Below, in pieces: positions 38,843-48,028 of a DNA stretch of 64,000 nucleotides; position 1 is the first letter of the stretch, and every line of letters starts with the position of its first letter. This stretch comes from Cereibacter_A azotoformans (GTDB lineage: Bacteria; Pseudomonadota; Alphaproteobacteria; Rhodobacterales; Rhodobacteraceae): NCBI RefSeq assembly GCF_003050905.1, contig NZ_QAOT01000006.1. One strand, written 5' to 3'. Both the position numbers and the translations under genes were made by a program. Under the pieces are notes generated by a model. That model saw only the letters and a list, made by a program, of their open reading frames with translations, searched no databases and was not told where the DNA came from.

Positions 38843-39283
38843 ATGAGCGACAGCGACCTGATCAGCCTCTATTCGGGGCGCATCCTCGAACTGGCGGCGG
38901 ATATTCCGCACATCGGCCGCCTGCCAGAGCCCCAGGGCAGCGCCCGGCGCCGGTCCCCGGTCTGCGGATCGATGGTGACGGTGGACCTGAGCCTCAGCGG
39001 CGGGCGGGTGGCGGATTTCGCGCAGGATGTGAAGGCCTGCGCGCTGGGGCAGGCTTCGGCCTCGATCATGGGCCGCGCGCTGCTGGGGCGCAGCCGGGCC
39101 GAGATCGAGGGCGCGCGCGATGCGCTGAAGGCCATGCTGACGGCTGAGGGGCCGGTGCCCGCGCCCCCCTTCGAGGGCTACGAGGTGTTGATCCCCGCAC
39201 GCGACTACCGCAACCGCCATGCCTCGATCCTGCTTGCGCTCGAAGCGGCGGCCGATGCCTTCGCCGAGGCGGAAGCGCGCTGA
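38843..39283 (+). CDS. IscU/NifU-like iron-sulfur scaffold protein, two-cysteine variant
   Basis: A 146-residue NifU_N-fold protein. Seen: the N-terminal SLYSGRILELAAD helix, Cys41 in SPVCGSMVTVDL and Cys66 in KACALGQASASIM. The third scaffold cysteine, normally in RxxCA near the C terminus, is replaced by His126 (YRNRHASIL). It could still hold a cluster or may have turned to another use. The ATG at 38843 is six bases after GAGGAAA. Possible link to the A-type carrier at 5.4 kb is by function only. Confidence 0.83.
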   Translation: MSDSDLISLYSGRILELAADIPHIGRLPEPQGSARRRSPVCGSMVTVDLSLSGGRVADFAQDVKACALGQASASIMGRALLGRSRAEIEGARDALKAMLTAEGPVPAPPFEGYEVLIPARDYRNRHASILLALEAAADAFAEAEAR

Positions 39284-39319
39284 CGAGGCGCCGCAAGGCG
39301 CAGGGCTGGCCTGCATCCG

Positions 39320-39355
39320 AATGAAAAGGCCGCCGCCCGGGGCAAGGGCGACGGC
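39320..39355 (-). terminator. Rho-independent terminator of the 40-residue membrane protein gene
   Basis: Read on the - strand, GCCGTCGCCC pairs with GGGCGGCGGC (one T-G wobble) around TTGCCCC, followed by CTTTTCATT. It lies about 70 nt after the stop of the small membrane protein. It could also end the scaffold gene on the + strand. Confidence 0.68.
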
Positions 39356-39425
39356 AGTTGCGTCCGGTCCAGGGATATGGGGACGGGCAGCAGGCGGCTG
39401 CCAGGGACCGGCCGCGGGCAGGAAC

Positions 39426-39548
39426 TCAGAGGAAATGCGGCAGGTAGAGCGCCGCGATCAGCACCGTAAAGACGGTGGCAACACCCAGCGCGTCCTCGAT
39501 CAGAGTGTCGGAGCAGCGGGAGAGGATATCCTTCATCTCGGTCAGCAT
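39426..39548 (-). CDS. Small single-pass membrane protein, 40 residues
   Basis: A 40-residue frame beginning MLTEMKDILSRCSD, an amphipathic start, then one membrane helix (about 21-39: LGVATVFTVLIAALYLPHF). It has a good ribosome-binding site (GGAGAT, six bases before the ATG), an AT-rich leader upstream that stands out from the GC-rich surroundings, and a terminator downstream. These together argue for a real gene. No function recognised. Confidence 0.68.
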   Translation of the reverse strand: MLTEMKDILSRCSDTLIEDALGVATVFTVLIAALYLPHFL

Positions 39549-39662
39549 CGGCGATCTCCGTCTTGATGTTCTATTAATGTTCTCACGGTCGTTAAGGTTT
39601 GTAAAGAACTTTTTAGGAACATCGTGGCAGATGGCGGGCCGAGGGCCGACGGCAGGCCGGGA

Positions 39663-39722
39663 GAGGGGCTGTCTGCCCCTCTCCCGGACCCTCACCCCGA
39701 GGATATTTGGGCAGAGTGAAAG
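39663..39722 (+). repeat. Intergenic repeat copy D, downstream of recG
   Basis: A 60-base copy: GAGGGGCTGTCTGCCCCTCT, then CCCGGACCCTCACCCCGA, then GGATATTTGGGCAGAGTGAA. The left part forms a small GAGGGGC/GCCCCTC hairpin. It lies ten bases after the recG stop, in the orientation opposite to recG. With copy E it shares a longer left arm (GGGGCTGTCTGCCCCT). Confidence 0.8.
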
Positions 39723-39731
39723 ACCGGGGGG

Positions 39732-41819
39732 TCAGCCGACGGAGAGGAGGCGGATCGCCCGGTCCTGGTCGAGAAGCCAGAGCAGGAGGCGCGCGGCCTG
39801 GCCCCGCGGCGAGGCGAGCGCCGGATCGTCGTTCAGAAGCTTGCGCGCGTCGGACTGGGCCAGTTCCATCAGGGCGGCCTGCCGCTCGAGGTCGGCGATG
39901 CGGAAGCGCGGGAGGCCGGACTGCGCCGTGCCGATCAGGTCGCCGGCACCGCGGATCGCCAGATCCTCCTCGGCGATGCGGAACCCGTCCTCGGTCTCGC
40001 GCAGGATGGTGAGGCGGCGCTGGCCGCTCTCGGCGAGGGGGGGCTGATACATCAGGAGGCAGGTGGATTGCGCGGCTCCGCGCCCCACCCGCCCGCGCAA
40101 CTGGTGAAGCTGGGCCAGCCCGAAGATTTCGGCCCGCTCGATCACCATGATCGAGGCGTTGGGCACGTTCACGCCCACCTCGATCACCGTGGTGGCGACC
40201 AGAACCCGCGTCTCGCCGGCCACGAAGCGCGCCATGGCGGCATCCTTGTCGGCCGGGGCCATCTGGCCATGGACGAGCCCCACCACACCCTCGCCGAGAG
40301 CGGCGCGGAGATGCTGGAACCGGGCCTCGGCCGAGGCGTAATCCACCGCTTCGCTGTCCTCGACCAGCGGGCAGACCCAGTAGGCCTGCCGGCCCTCGGC
40401 CACGGCATGGGCGAGACTGGCCACCACCTCGTCCATCCGCTCGCAGGAGACGAGCGCCGTCTTGACCGGGGAGCGGCCCGGCGGCTTCTCGTCCAGGACC
40501 GACACATCCATGTCGCCGTAACTGGCCAGCGCAAGGCTGCGGGGGATGGGGGTCGCCGTCATCACCAGCACGTCCGCGGCCGCGCCCTTGGCGCCCAGCT
40601 CCATACGCTGCGCCACGCCGAAGCGGTGTTGCTCGTCCACGATGGCGAGGCGCAGATCATGGAAGAGGACATCCTTCTGGAAGACGGCATGCGTTCCTAC
40701 CAGCACGCCGATTTCGCCCGAGGCCAGCGCCGCGAGTTTCGAGGCGCGCTCGGCGCCCTTGTCGCGACCGGTGAGCAGCTCCAACCGGATGCCCGCCGCC
40801 TCGGCCAGGGGCGCGAGGCTTGCCACATGCTGCCGGGCGAGGATCTCGGTCGGCGCCATCATCACCCCCTGCCCGCCCGCCTCGACCGCGATGGCGAGCG
40901 CGAGGAAGGCCACCAGCGTCTTGCCCGCCCCCACATCGCCCTGCAGGAGCCGGTTCATCCGCAGGGGGGTGGCCATGTCGGCCGCGACCTCGGACAGGGC
41001 GCGGGTCTGGGCGCCGGTGGGCGCAAAGGGCAGGCTGTCCAGTGCGCGGCGCTGCAGGGCGCCGGTGCCGACCGACGCCTGCCCCTTGCCGCGCCGGCGC
41101 GTGGCCCGCGCGAGCGTCAGGGTGAGCTGGTGGGCGAAGAGCTCATCATAGGCCAGACGCCGGCGTGCGGCGGCCGTCGGCGTCACATCGGCGGGGGCCG
41201 CGGGCGCGTGGGAAGCCCGCACGGCGGTTGCCCAGTCCGGCCAGCCCTCGCGCGCCTTGAGGGCGGGGTCGATCCATTCCGCCAGTTCGGGCAGACGCTC
41301 GAGCGCCGCCGCCGCGGCCTTGGCCACCAGCTTCTGCGTGAGGCCGGCGGCGAGCGGATAGACCGGCTCGCAGGCGGGCAGGTCAGCGGCCTCTTCGGGG
41401 CGCAGCACATGGTCGGGATGGACCATCTGCGCCATCCCGTCGAAGAACTCGATCCGGCCCGAGACGAGCCGCCGCTCTCCCTGTGGCAGGAGCCTCGTCA
41501 GATAGTCGCCCCGCGCGTGGAAGAAGACGAGCGTGAACTCGGCCTCGGCGTCCCGGACGGCGATCCGGTAGGGGCCTCCCTTGCGCCGCGGCGGGTAATG
41601 GGCCCCGATCTCGACCTCGACCGTGGCCGTCACCGGCGGCATGACCTCGCGGATCGAGCGGCGGCGGCTGCGGTCCACCGCCGAATGCGGCAGGAGGAAC
41701 AGGAGGTCCTTGGGCCGGGTCACGCCGAGACCGGCGAAGGCCTTGGCCGTCTTGGGACCGACCCCATCCAGCGTCTCCAGGTCGGCGAAGAGCGGGAAGA
41801 GGATCTCGGGCCGGCTCAT
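39732..41819 (-). CDS. recG: ATP-dependent DNA helicase RecG
   Basis: A 695-residue superfamily 2 helicase that remodels stalled forks and branched DNA. Seen: N-terminal wedge domain, Walker A LLQGDVGAGKT, DEQH box IVDEQHRFGV, motif III VMTATPIPRSLAL, motif VI QLRGRVGRG, and the QRLTILRETEDGFRIAEEDL TRG region. Its ATG overlaps the ligA stop (ATGA), so the two DNA-repair genes form an operon. Confidence 0.96.
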   Translation of the reverse strand: MSRPEILFPLFADLETLDGVGPKTAKAFAGLGVTRPKDLLFLLPHSAVDRSRRRSIREVMPPVTATVEVEIGAHYPPRRKGGPYRIAVRDAEAEFTLVFFHARGDYLTRLLPQGERRLVSGRIEFFDGMAQMVHPDHVLRPEEAADLPACEPVYPLAAGLTQKLVAKAAAAALERLPELAEWIDPALKAREGWPDWATAVRASHAPAAPADVTPTAAARRRLAYDELFAHQLTLTLARATRRRGKGQASVGTGALQRRALDSLPFAPTGAQTRALSEVAADMATPLRMNRLLQGDVGAGKTLVAFLALAIAVEAGGQGVMMAPTEILARQHVASLAPLAEAAGIRLELLTGRDKGAERASKLAALASGEIGVLVGTHAVFQKDVLFHDLRLAIVDEQHRFGVAQRMELGAKGAAADVLVMTATPIPRSLALASYGDMDVSVLDEKPPGRSPVKTALVSCERMDEVVASLAHAVAEGRQAYWVCPLVEDSEAVDYASAEARFQHLRAALGEGVVGLVHGQMAPADKDAAMARFVAGETRVLVATTVIEVGVNVPNASIMVIERAEIFGLAQLHQLRGRVGRGAAQSTCLLMYQPPLAESGQRRLTILRETEDGFRIAEEDLAIRGAGDLIGTAQSGLPRFRIADLERQAALMELAQSDARKLLNDDPALASPRGQAARLLLWLLDQDRAIRLLSVG

Positions 41820-43930
41820 GCGTCGCCGATCAGGCGCAGCCAGGCGTCCTCGTCGATGGTCTCGACCCCCAGCGCCGCGGCCTGTTTTGCCTTGGACCCC
41901 GCCCCCGGTCCCGCCACCACGAGGTCTGTCCGGGCCGAGACCGAGCCCGAGACCTTGGCTCCGAGCGCCTCGGCCCGCGCTTTGGCCTCGTTGCGCGACA
42001 TCTTCTCGAGCGTGCCGGTGAAAACCACGATCTTGCCCGCGATCGGGCTTTCGACCGGCGTCCGCATCTCGGCATCCTCGACCGTGAGGTGAGCGGCCAG
42101 CGCGTCGATGGCCGCCCGCTCCGCCTCCTGGTGGAAGGTGGTCACGAGCGAGGTCGCAAGCACCGCGCCCACCCCGTCGATCGACAGAAGATCCTGCCAC
42201 TCGGACCCCGTCCCCACCTCGGCGCGGGTCATCGCGGCCTCGAAGGCCGCCCAGCTGCCGTAGTGGGTGGCCAGAAGCGTGGCGGTCGTCTCGCCGACAT
42301 GGCGGATGCCCAGGGCGAAGATCAGCCGGTGCAACGCGATCCGCCGCGCCGCCTCGATAGCGGCAAAGAGGTTTTCGGCCGACTTCCGGCCCCAGCCCTC
42401 GCGGTTCTCGAGCCGCTGGAGACCCTCGCGGTAGCGGTTCGGCAGATCGAAGATGTCGGCGGGCTGCCGGATCCAGCCGTCGCGCCAGAGCGCCTCGACC
42501 TGCTTGGCGCCCAGACCCTCGATGTCGAAGGCCGCGCGCGAGACGAAGTGCTTCAGCCGCTCGACCTGCTGGGCGGGGCAGATCAGCCCGCCCGTGCAGC
42601 GGCGCACCGAATCGCCCGGTTCGCGGATCGCGGCCGAGCCGCAGTCGGGGCAGGTGTCGGGAAAGCGGTAGGGCACGGCGCCCTCGGGACGGCGGGACAG
42701 ATCCACCTCGGCCACCTTGGGGATCACGTCGCCCGCACGATAGACCTGCACCCAGTCGCCCACGCGGATGTCCTTGCCGCCGCGGATCTCCTGCCCCTTC
42801 GAGTCGCGGCCGGCGATGTAATCCTCGTTGTGGAGCGTGGCATTGGCCACCACCACGCCGCCCACCGTCACGGGCTTCAGCCGCGCGACGGGCGAGAGCG
42901 CGCCGGTGCGGCCCACCTGGATGTCGATCCCCTCGAGCTGGGTCCAGGCCAGCTCGGCCGCGAACTTGTGCGCGATGGCCCAGCGGGGGGTCGAGGCGCG
43001 GAAGCCCAGCCTGCGCTGAAGGGCGAGGTCGTCCACCTTGTAGACCACGCCGTCGATGTCATAGCCGAGGCTCGCCCTCTGGCGTTCGATGTCGGCGTAA
43101 TGGGCGAGCAGTTCATCGGGGCCGGTGCAGAGCCGCGTGAGCGGGTTCGTCGCAAAGCCGAGCGCGGAGAGCCGCGCGATGGCGCCCTGCTGGGTGTCGG
43201 CCAGAGGCTCGGAATGGGCGCCCCAGGCGTAGGCGAAGAAATGAAGCGGCCTCGAAGCGGTGACGGCGGGATCAAGCTGGCGGAGCGACCCGGCGGCCGC
43301 GTTGCGCGGATTGGCGAACAGGCGCTGGCCCGTGGCCTCCTGCCGTTCGTTCAGCGCCGCAAAATCCGCGTGGCGCATATAGACCTCGCCGCGAACCTCG
43401 AGCAGGTCCGGCGCGCCGGTCAATTCCGTCGGCAGGTCGCCGATGGTACGGGCGTTCTCGGTGACATTCTCGCCCGTCTCGCCGTCGCCGCGGGTGGCGG
43501 CCTGCACCAGCCGGCCCTTTTCGTAACGGAGCGAGAGCGAGAGCCCGTCGATCTTGGGCTCGGCCGTGAAGCGCAGGTCGCCCACATGGCCGAGGAAGCG
43601 GCGGATCCGCTCGATCCACTCCTCGACCTCGGCAAGTTCGAAGGCGTTCTCCAGCGAGAGCATCCGCACCTCGTGGCGGACCTTCGCAAAGCCTTCGGCC
43701 AGCGCGCCCCCCACCCGTTCGCTCGGGCTGTCAGGGCGGCGGAGCGCGGGAAACCGCTCTTCGATGGCGCGGTTTCGCCGCTTCAGCGCGTCATAGTCGG
43801 CGTCGCTGATGCGCGGCGCGTCGTGGGTGTGGTAGGCGGTATCGGCCGCCGCAATGGCCTCGGCCAGATGCGAAAGCTCTGCCGCGGCTTCCGCCTCGGT
43901 CAGCTGATCCACCGGCCTCTCGTCCTGCAT
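41816..43930 (-). CDS. ligA: NAD-dependent DNA ligase
   Basis: A 704-residue LigA. Adenylation site Lys in AEPKIDGLSLSLRYEKG (KxDG), the four-cysteine zinc finger (CPDCGSAA ... RCTGGLICP), helix-hairpin-helix repeats, and a C-terminal BRCT domain (GKIVVFTGTLEKMSRNEAKA). It joins Okazaki fragments and repair nicks using NAD. Domain order is complete and length normal. recG follows with a 4-nt overlap. Confidence 0.97.
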   Translation of the reverse strand: MQDERPVDQLTEAEAAAELSHLAEAIAAADTAYHTHDAPRISDADYDALKRRNRAIEERFPALRRPDSPSERVGGALAEGFAKVRHEVRMLSLENAFELAEVEEWIERIRRFLGHVGDLRFTAEPKIDGLSLSLRYEKGRLVQAATRGDGETGENVTENARTIGDLPTELTGAPDLLEVRGEVYMRHADFAALNERQEATGQRLFANPRNAAAGSLRQLDPAVTASRPLHFFAYAWGAHSEPLADTQQGAIARLSALGFATNPLTRLCTGPDELLAHYADIERQRASLGYDIDGVVYKVDDLALQRRLGFRASTPRWAIAHKFAAELAWTQLEGIDIQVGRTGALSPVARLKPVTVGGVVVANATLHNEDYIAGRDSKGQEIRGGKDIRVGDWVQVYRAGDVIPKVAEVDLSRRPEGAVPYRFPDTCPDCGSAAIREPGDSVRRCTGGLICPAQQVERLKHFVSRAAFDIEGLGAKQVEALWRDGWIRQPADIFDLPNRYREGLQRLENREGWGRKSAENLFAAIEAARRIALHRLIFALGIRHVGETTATLLATHYGSWAAFEAAMTRAEVGTGSEWQDLLSIDGVGAVLATSLVTTFHQEAERAAIDALAAHLTVEDAEMRTPVESPIAGKIVVFTGTLEKMSRNEAKARAEALGAKVSGSVSARTDLVVAGPGAGSKAKQAAALGVETIDEDAWLRLIGDA

Positions 43931-44100
43931 GAAGCTCCCCCGCCTGCGCCTGTCGCAGGTTTAGGAAAGTGCCGCAGACTCGTCCAGCCCGGCCGAACAT
44001 CCGGCCGCTTCAATCGACGCAACCGGAGACCATGTCACGACACGGGTGTGAGAATGCGGGCGCGCGCAAGGCAAGATCGCACGGCAGCAACCTGCCACGC

Positions 44101-44131
44101 AAAGGAAAAGGCGCGGCCGCAGCCGCGCCTT
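44101..44131 (-). terminator. Rho-independent terminator of lon
   Basis: Read on the - strand, AAGGCGCGGC and GCCGCGCCTT form a 10-bp perfect stem with a TGCG loop, followed by CTTTTCCTTT. The stem starts about 20 nt after the lon stop codon. Confidence 0.8.
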
Positions 44132-44151
44132 CCCCCTCTTCCGAAGGATGT

Positions 44152-46560
44152 TCAGTGCGCGGTGGCGGACGGCGCCGCTTCGCGCTCCAGCCGGCGGGCG
44201 GCCGCGGCGGCCTCTTCGGCGGCCTCGTCCCATTCCACCGGCTCGGGCATCCGAACCAGAGCCTCGCGCAGCACCTCGCGGACGTGCGAGACGGGGACGA
44301 TCCGCAGCCCCTCCTTCACATTGTCCGGGATTTCGGCGAGATCCTTGGCGTTCTCCTCGGGGATCAGCACCGTCTTGATGCCGCCCCGAAGCGCCGCGAG
44401 GAGCTTCTCCTTCAGCCCGCCGATCGGCAGCACGTTGCCGCGCAGCGTCACCTCGCCCGTCATCGCCACATCCTTGTGGACCGGGATGCCCGTCAGGACC
44501 GACACGATCGAGGTCACCATCGCCACCCCGGCCGAAGGCCCGTCCTTGGGCGTGGCGCCCTCGGGGACGTGGACGTGGATGTCCACCGCCTCGAACTTCG
44601 GCGGCTTCACGCCCAGCTCGGGCGAGATCGAGCGCACGAAGCTCGAGGCCGCGTCGATCGATTCCTTCATCACATCGCCGAGCTTGCCGGTGGTCTTCAT
44701 CCGGCCCTTGCCGGGCAGGCGCAGCGCCTCGATCGAGAGGAGTTCCCCGCCGACCGACGTCCAGGCAAGGCCCGTGACGACGCCCACCTGATCCTCCTTC
44801 TCGGCGAGGCCATAGCGGTGCCGCTTCACGCCGAGGAAGCTCTCCAGCTTCTCGGGCGTGACCTCGACCGCCTTGGTGGCGCCCTTGACGATCTCGGTCA
44901 CGGCCTTCCGTGCGAGCTTGGCGATCTCGCGTTCGAGGTTCCGCACCCCCGCCTCGCGGGTGTAGGTGCGGATGATCTCGGTCAGGGCCGCGTCGGTCAC
45001 GCTGAACTCGCCCTTCTTCAGACCGTGGTTCTCGATCTGCTTCGGGATCAGGTGCTGCCGGGCGATCTCGCGCTTTTCATCCTCGGTGTAGCCCGAGAGC
45101 GGGATGATCTCCATCCGGTCCAGAAGCGGCGAGGGCATGTTGTAGCTGTTCGCCGTCGTCAGGAACATCACGTTCGACAGGTCGTATTCCACTTCGAGAT
45201 AGTGGTCCACGAAGGTCGCGTTCTGTTCCGGATCGAGCACCTCGAGCATGGCCGAGGCCGGATCGCCGCGGAAGTCCTGCCCCATCTTGTCGATCTCGTC
45301 GAGAAGGATCAGCGGGTTGGTGGTCTTGGCCTTCTTCAGCGCCTGGATGATCTTGCCCGGCATCGAGCCGATGTAGGTCCGGCGGTGGCCGCGGATCTCG
45401 GATTCGTCGCGCACCCCCCCCAGCGAGATGCGGATGAACTCGCGCCCCGTGGCCTTGGCCACCGACCGCCCCAGCGAGGTCTTGCCGACGCCCGGAGGCC
45501 CGACGAGGCAGAGGATCGGCCCCTTGAGCTTGGCCGACCGCGCCTGCACGGCGAGATATTCGACGATGCGTTCCTTGACCTTCTCGAGCCCGTGGTGGTC
45601 GGCATCAAGCACCGCTTCGGCCTTGGTCAGGTCCTTCTTGGTGCGCGACTTCACCCCCCACGGCACGCCGAGGAGCCAGTCGAGATAGTTGCGCACGACC
45701 GTGGCCTCGGCCGACATCGGCGACATCGACTTCAGCTTCTTGACCTCGGCCTCGGCCTTGTCGCGGGCCTCCTTGGACAGCTCGGTCTTCGCGATCCGCT
45801 CTTCCAGTTCCGCGATCTCGTTCTGGCCTTCCTCGCCGTCGCCCAGCTCCTTCTGGATGGCCTTCATCTGCTCATTCAGATAATATTCGCGCTGGGTGCG
45901 CTCCATCTGCGACTTGACGCGGGTCTTGATCTTCTTCTCGACCTGCAGGACCGACATTTCGCCCTGCATGTGGCCGTAGACCTTCTCCAGCCGCTCGGCC
46001 ACGTCGAGCGTCTCCAGAAGCGCCTGCTTCTGGGCCACGTCGATCCCCAGATGCCCGGCCACGAGATCGGCCAGACGGGCGGCGTCGCGCGTCTCCGACA
46101 CGGCGGAGAGCGCCTCCTCGGGGATGTTCTTCTTGATCTTGGCGTAGCGTTCGAACTCTTCCGCCACGGCGCGCAGAAGCGCGTCCACCGTCGCCTGATC
46201 GCCCGGCTGCTCGTCGAGACGCTCGGCCCGCGCCTCGAAGAACGAGTCGTTCTGCACGAATTCGGTGATCCGCACGCGGCTCTTGCCCTCGACCAGCACC
46301 TTCACGGTGCCGTCCGGCAGCTTGAGAAGCTGCAGGACATTGGCCAGGACACCGGACCGATAGATCCCGTCCGTCGTCGGATCATCGACCGACGGATCGA
46401 TCTGCGACGAGAGCAGGATCTGGCGATCGTCGGCCATCACCTCCTCGAGCGCGCGCACCGACTTTTCGCGCCCGACGAACAGCGGCACGATCATGTGGGG
46501 GAAGACCACGATGTCGCGCAGCGGCAGCACGGGATAGCTGTTGGGAAGCTGTTCAGTCAT
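44152..46560 (-). CDS. lon: ATP-dependent protease Lon
   Basis: An 802-residue Lon protease: N-terminal substrate domain (LPNSYPVLPLRDIVVFPHM), AAA+ module with Walker A GPPGVGKTSL and Walker B ILLDEIDKM, and the C-terminal Ser-Lys protease domain with the catalytic Ser in KDGPSAGVAM. It degrades misfolded and regulatory proteins. The start at 46560 follows AAGGAAAAG. It has its own promoter and terminator and so is monocistronic. Confidence 0.97.
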   Translation of the reverse strand: MTEQLPNSYPVLPLRDIVVFPHMIVPLFVGREKSVRALEEVMADDRQILLSSQIDPSVDDPTTDGIYRSGVLANVLQLLKLPDGTVKVLVEGKSRVRITEFVQNDSFFEARAERLDEQPGDQATVDALLRAVAEEFERYAKIKKNIPEEALSAVSETRDAARLADLVAGHLGIDVAQKQALLETLDVAERLEKVYGHMQGEMSVLQVEKKIKTRVKSQMERTQREYYLNEQMKAIQKELGDGEEGQNEIAELEERIAKTELSKEARDKAEAEVKKLKSMSPMSAEATVVRNYLDWLLGVPWGVKSRTKKDLTKAEAVLDADHHGLEKVKERIVEYLAVQARSAKLKGPILCLVGPPGVGKTSLGRSVAKATGREFIRISLGGVRDESEIRGHRRTYIGSMPGKIIQALKKAKTTNPLILLDEIDKMGQDFRGDPASAMLEVLDPEQNATFVDHYLEVEYDLSNVMFLTTANSYNMPSPLLDRMEIIPLSGYTEDEKREIARQHLIPKQIENHGLKKGEFSVTDAALTEIIRTYTREAGVRNLEREIAKLARKAVTEIVKGATKAVEVTPEKLESFLGVKRHRYGLAEKEDQVGVVTGLAWTSVGGELLSIEALRLPGKGRMKTTGKLGDVMKESIDAASSFVRSISPELGVKPPKFEAVDIHVHVPEGATPKDGPSAGVAMVTSIVSVLTGIPVHKDVAMTGEVTLRGNVLPIGGLKEKLLAALRGGIKTVLIPEENAKDLAEIPDNVKEGLRIVPVSHVREVLREALVRMPEPVEWDEAAEEAAAAARRLEREAAPSATAH

Positions 46561-46636
46561 GTCTTTTCCTTCGATGCAGGAAGGCTCCGGCCCCGGCCAT
46601 TCGGCAGCACTCGGCCTTCCCCGGACAGTCACTACG

Positions 46637-46666
46637 ATATCTGGTGGCGTGGGGTCCTGCTGTCAA
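46637..46666 (-). promoter_or_regulatory. Promoter of lon
   Basis: On the - strand, TTGACA (46666-46661) and AGATAT (46642-46637) are 18 bases apart; transcription would begin near 46630, 70 nt before the lon start. The -35 is a perfect sigma70 match; a heat-shock sigma32 promoter (CTTG-type -35, CCCCAT-type -10) is not evident. Confidence 0.55.
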
Positions 46667-46818
46667 CCGGACCTCCACTGCGACTTCCCGCAAACTCTGG
46701 ACCCGTGGACCGCGCGGAACAAGTCCTCTTTCGGTGCAACTTTGTGCAGCATCCGGCAGACGGGCCGAGGGCCGCGCCGGCCGCACGGTCCCCGGCGGGA
46801 TCGCCCGGACGACCGGTG

Positions 46819-46838
46819 CCGGGGCCGCGCGGCCCCGG
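46819..46838. terminator. GC-rich hairpin after the Old Yellow Enzyme gene
   Basis: CCGGGGCC (46819-46826) and GGCCCCGG (46831-46838) make a perfect 8-bp stem with a GCGC loop, eight bases after the end of the reductase gene. No T-run. It probably protects or ends that transcript ahead of the lon promoter. Confidence 0.5.
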
Positions 46839-46845
46839 CCACCCG

Positions 46846-47934
46846 TCAGGCTGCCGGCGTCAGCGCCGGATAGTCGGTGTAGCCGCGGGCACCGCCGCCA
46901 TAGAGCCCTTCCGTCGGCAGCGGGGCCAGAGGCGCCCGCGCGGCCAGCCGCTCGGCCAGATCGGGGTTCGAGATATAGAGCTTGCCGAAGGCCACCATCC
47001 CGGCCCGCCCGCTCCCGACCGCCTCGACCGCCATCTCGCGGTCATAGCCGTTGTTGGCGATGTAGGTGCCGTGGAAGCGATCCCGCAGCGCCTCGAGCGC
47101 CCCCTCGGGCCAGTCGCGGGGCCCGCCGGTCTGGCCCTCGACCATGTGCAGGAAGGCGATCCCGTGCCGGTTCAGCACGTCGATGACCTTCGAGAAGAGG
47201 CCCACCGTGTCGCTGTCGATGCCCACATCGTTGGCGTTCGAGAAGGGCGAAAGCCGGATGCCGGTGCGGCCCGGCCCCATCTCCGAGACCACCGCGCCCA
47301 CCACTTCATCGAGGAACCGCACGCGGTTCTCCGGGCTGCCGCCATAGGCGTCGGTGCGCTTGTTCGACGTGTCGCGGAGGAACTGGTCGATCAGATAGCC
47401 GTTCGCCGCATGGATCTCGACCGCATCGAAGCCCGCGGCCTTCGCGTTGCGCGCCGCCTTGCGGTAATCCTCGACCACGCGCGCGATCTCGTCCGTCGCA
47501 AGCGCGCGCGGCTCGGAGGTGGCGACGAACTGGCTGCCGTCGAAGGTGCGCGACGCGGCGGTGATGGCCGAAGGCGCGACAGGCGCCTGCCCGTCCAGCA
47601 GGCTCGTGTGGCTGATCCGCCCGACATGCCAGAGCTGGATCGCGATATGGCCGCCCTGCGCATGGACGGCCTCGGTCACCGCGCGCCAGCCGGCAACCTG
47701 CGCCTCGGAATGGATGCCGGGCGTCCAGGCGTAGCCCTTGCCCTCGGGCGAGATCTGCGAGCCTTCCGTCACGATCAGGCCCGCGCCGGCGCGCTGGCGG
47801 TAATATTCCACGGTGAGGTCGGTCGGCAGGTCGCCCTCGGGGTTCGCCCGGTTGCGGGTCAGCGGCGCCATCACGACCCGGTTCTTCAGCGTCAGATCAC
47901 CGAAGGCGATCGGGGTGAAGAGTGTCTCAGTCAT
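46846..47934 (-). CDS. nemA: Old Yellow Enzyme family reductase (N-ethylmaleimide reductase type)
   Basis: A 362-residue FMN-dependent ene-reductase. Seen: LKNRVVMAPLTRNRAN, the active-site IQLWHVGRISH with the His pair region, HAANGYLIDQFLRD and NRVRFLDEVV. Such enzymes reduce activated C=C bonds (maleimides, enones, nitrate esters) with NADPH and are usually electrophile-detoxification enzymes; the physiological substrate is unknown. The start at 47934 (MTETLFTPIAFGDL) is the conserved one. Confidence 0.9.
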   Translation of the reverse strand: MTETLFTPIAFGDLTLKNRVVMAPLTRNRANPEGDLPTDLTVEYYRQRAGAGLIVTEGSQISPEGKGYAWTPGIHSEAQVAGWRAVTEAVHAQGGHIAIQLWHVGRISHTSLLDGQAPVAPSAITAASRTFDGSQFVATSEPRALATDEIARVVEDYRKAARNAKAAGFDAVEIHAANGYLIDQFLRDTSNKRTDAYGGSPENRVRFLDEVVGAVVSEMGPGRTGIRLSPFSNANDVGIDSDTVGLFSKVIDVLNRHGIAFLHMVEGQTGGPRDWPEGALEALRDRFHGTYIANNGYDREMAVEAVGSGRAGMVAFGKLYISNPDLAERLAARAPLAPLPTEGLYGGGARGYTDYPALTPAA

Positions 47935-48028
47935 CCGGTATGTCCTTGATCTGTGTCGCCCCGAGATAGGGCCCGGAGCGGCCGGGGCAAAGGCACCTTC
48001 CATGCAGCCGGTGCATGGCCGTCATGAC

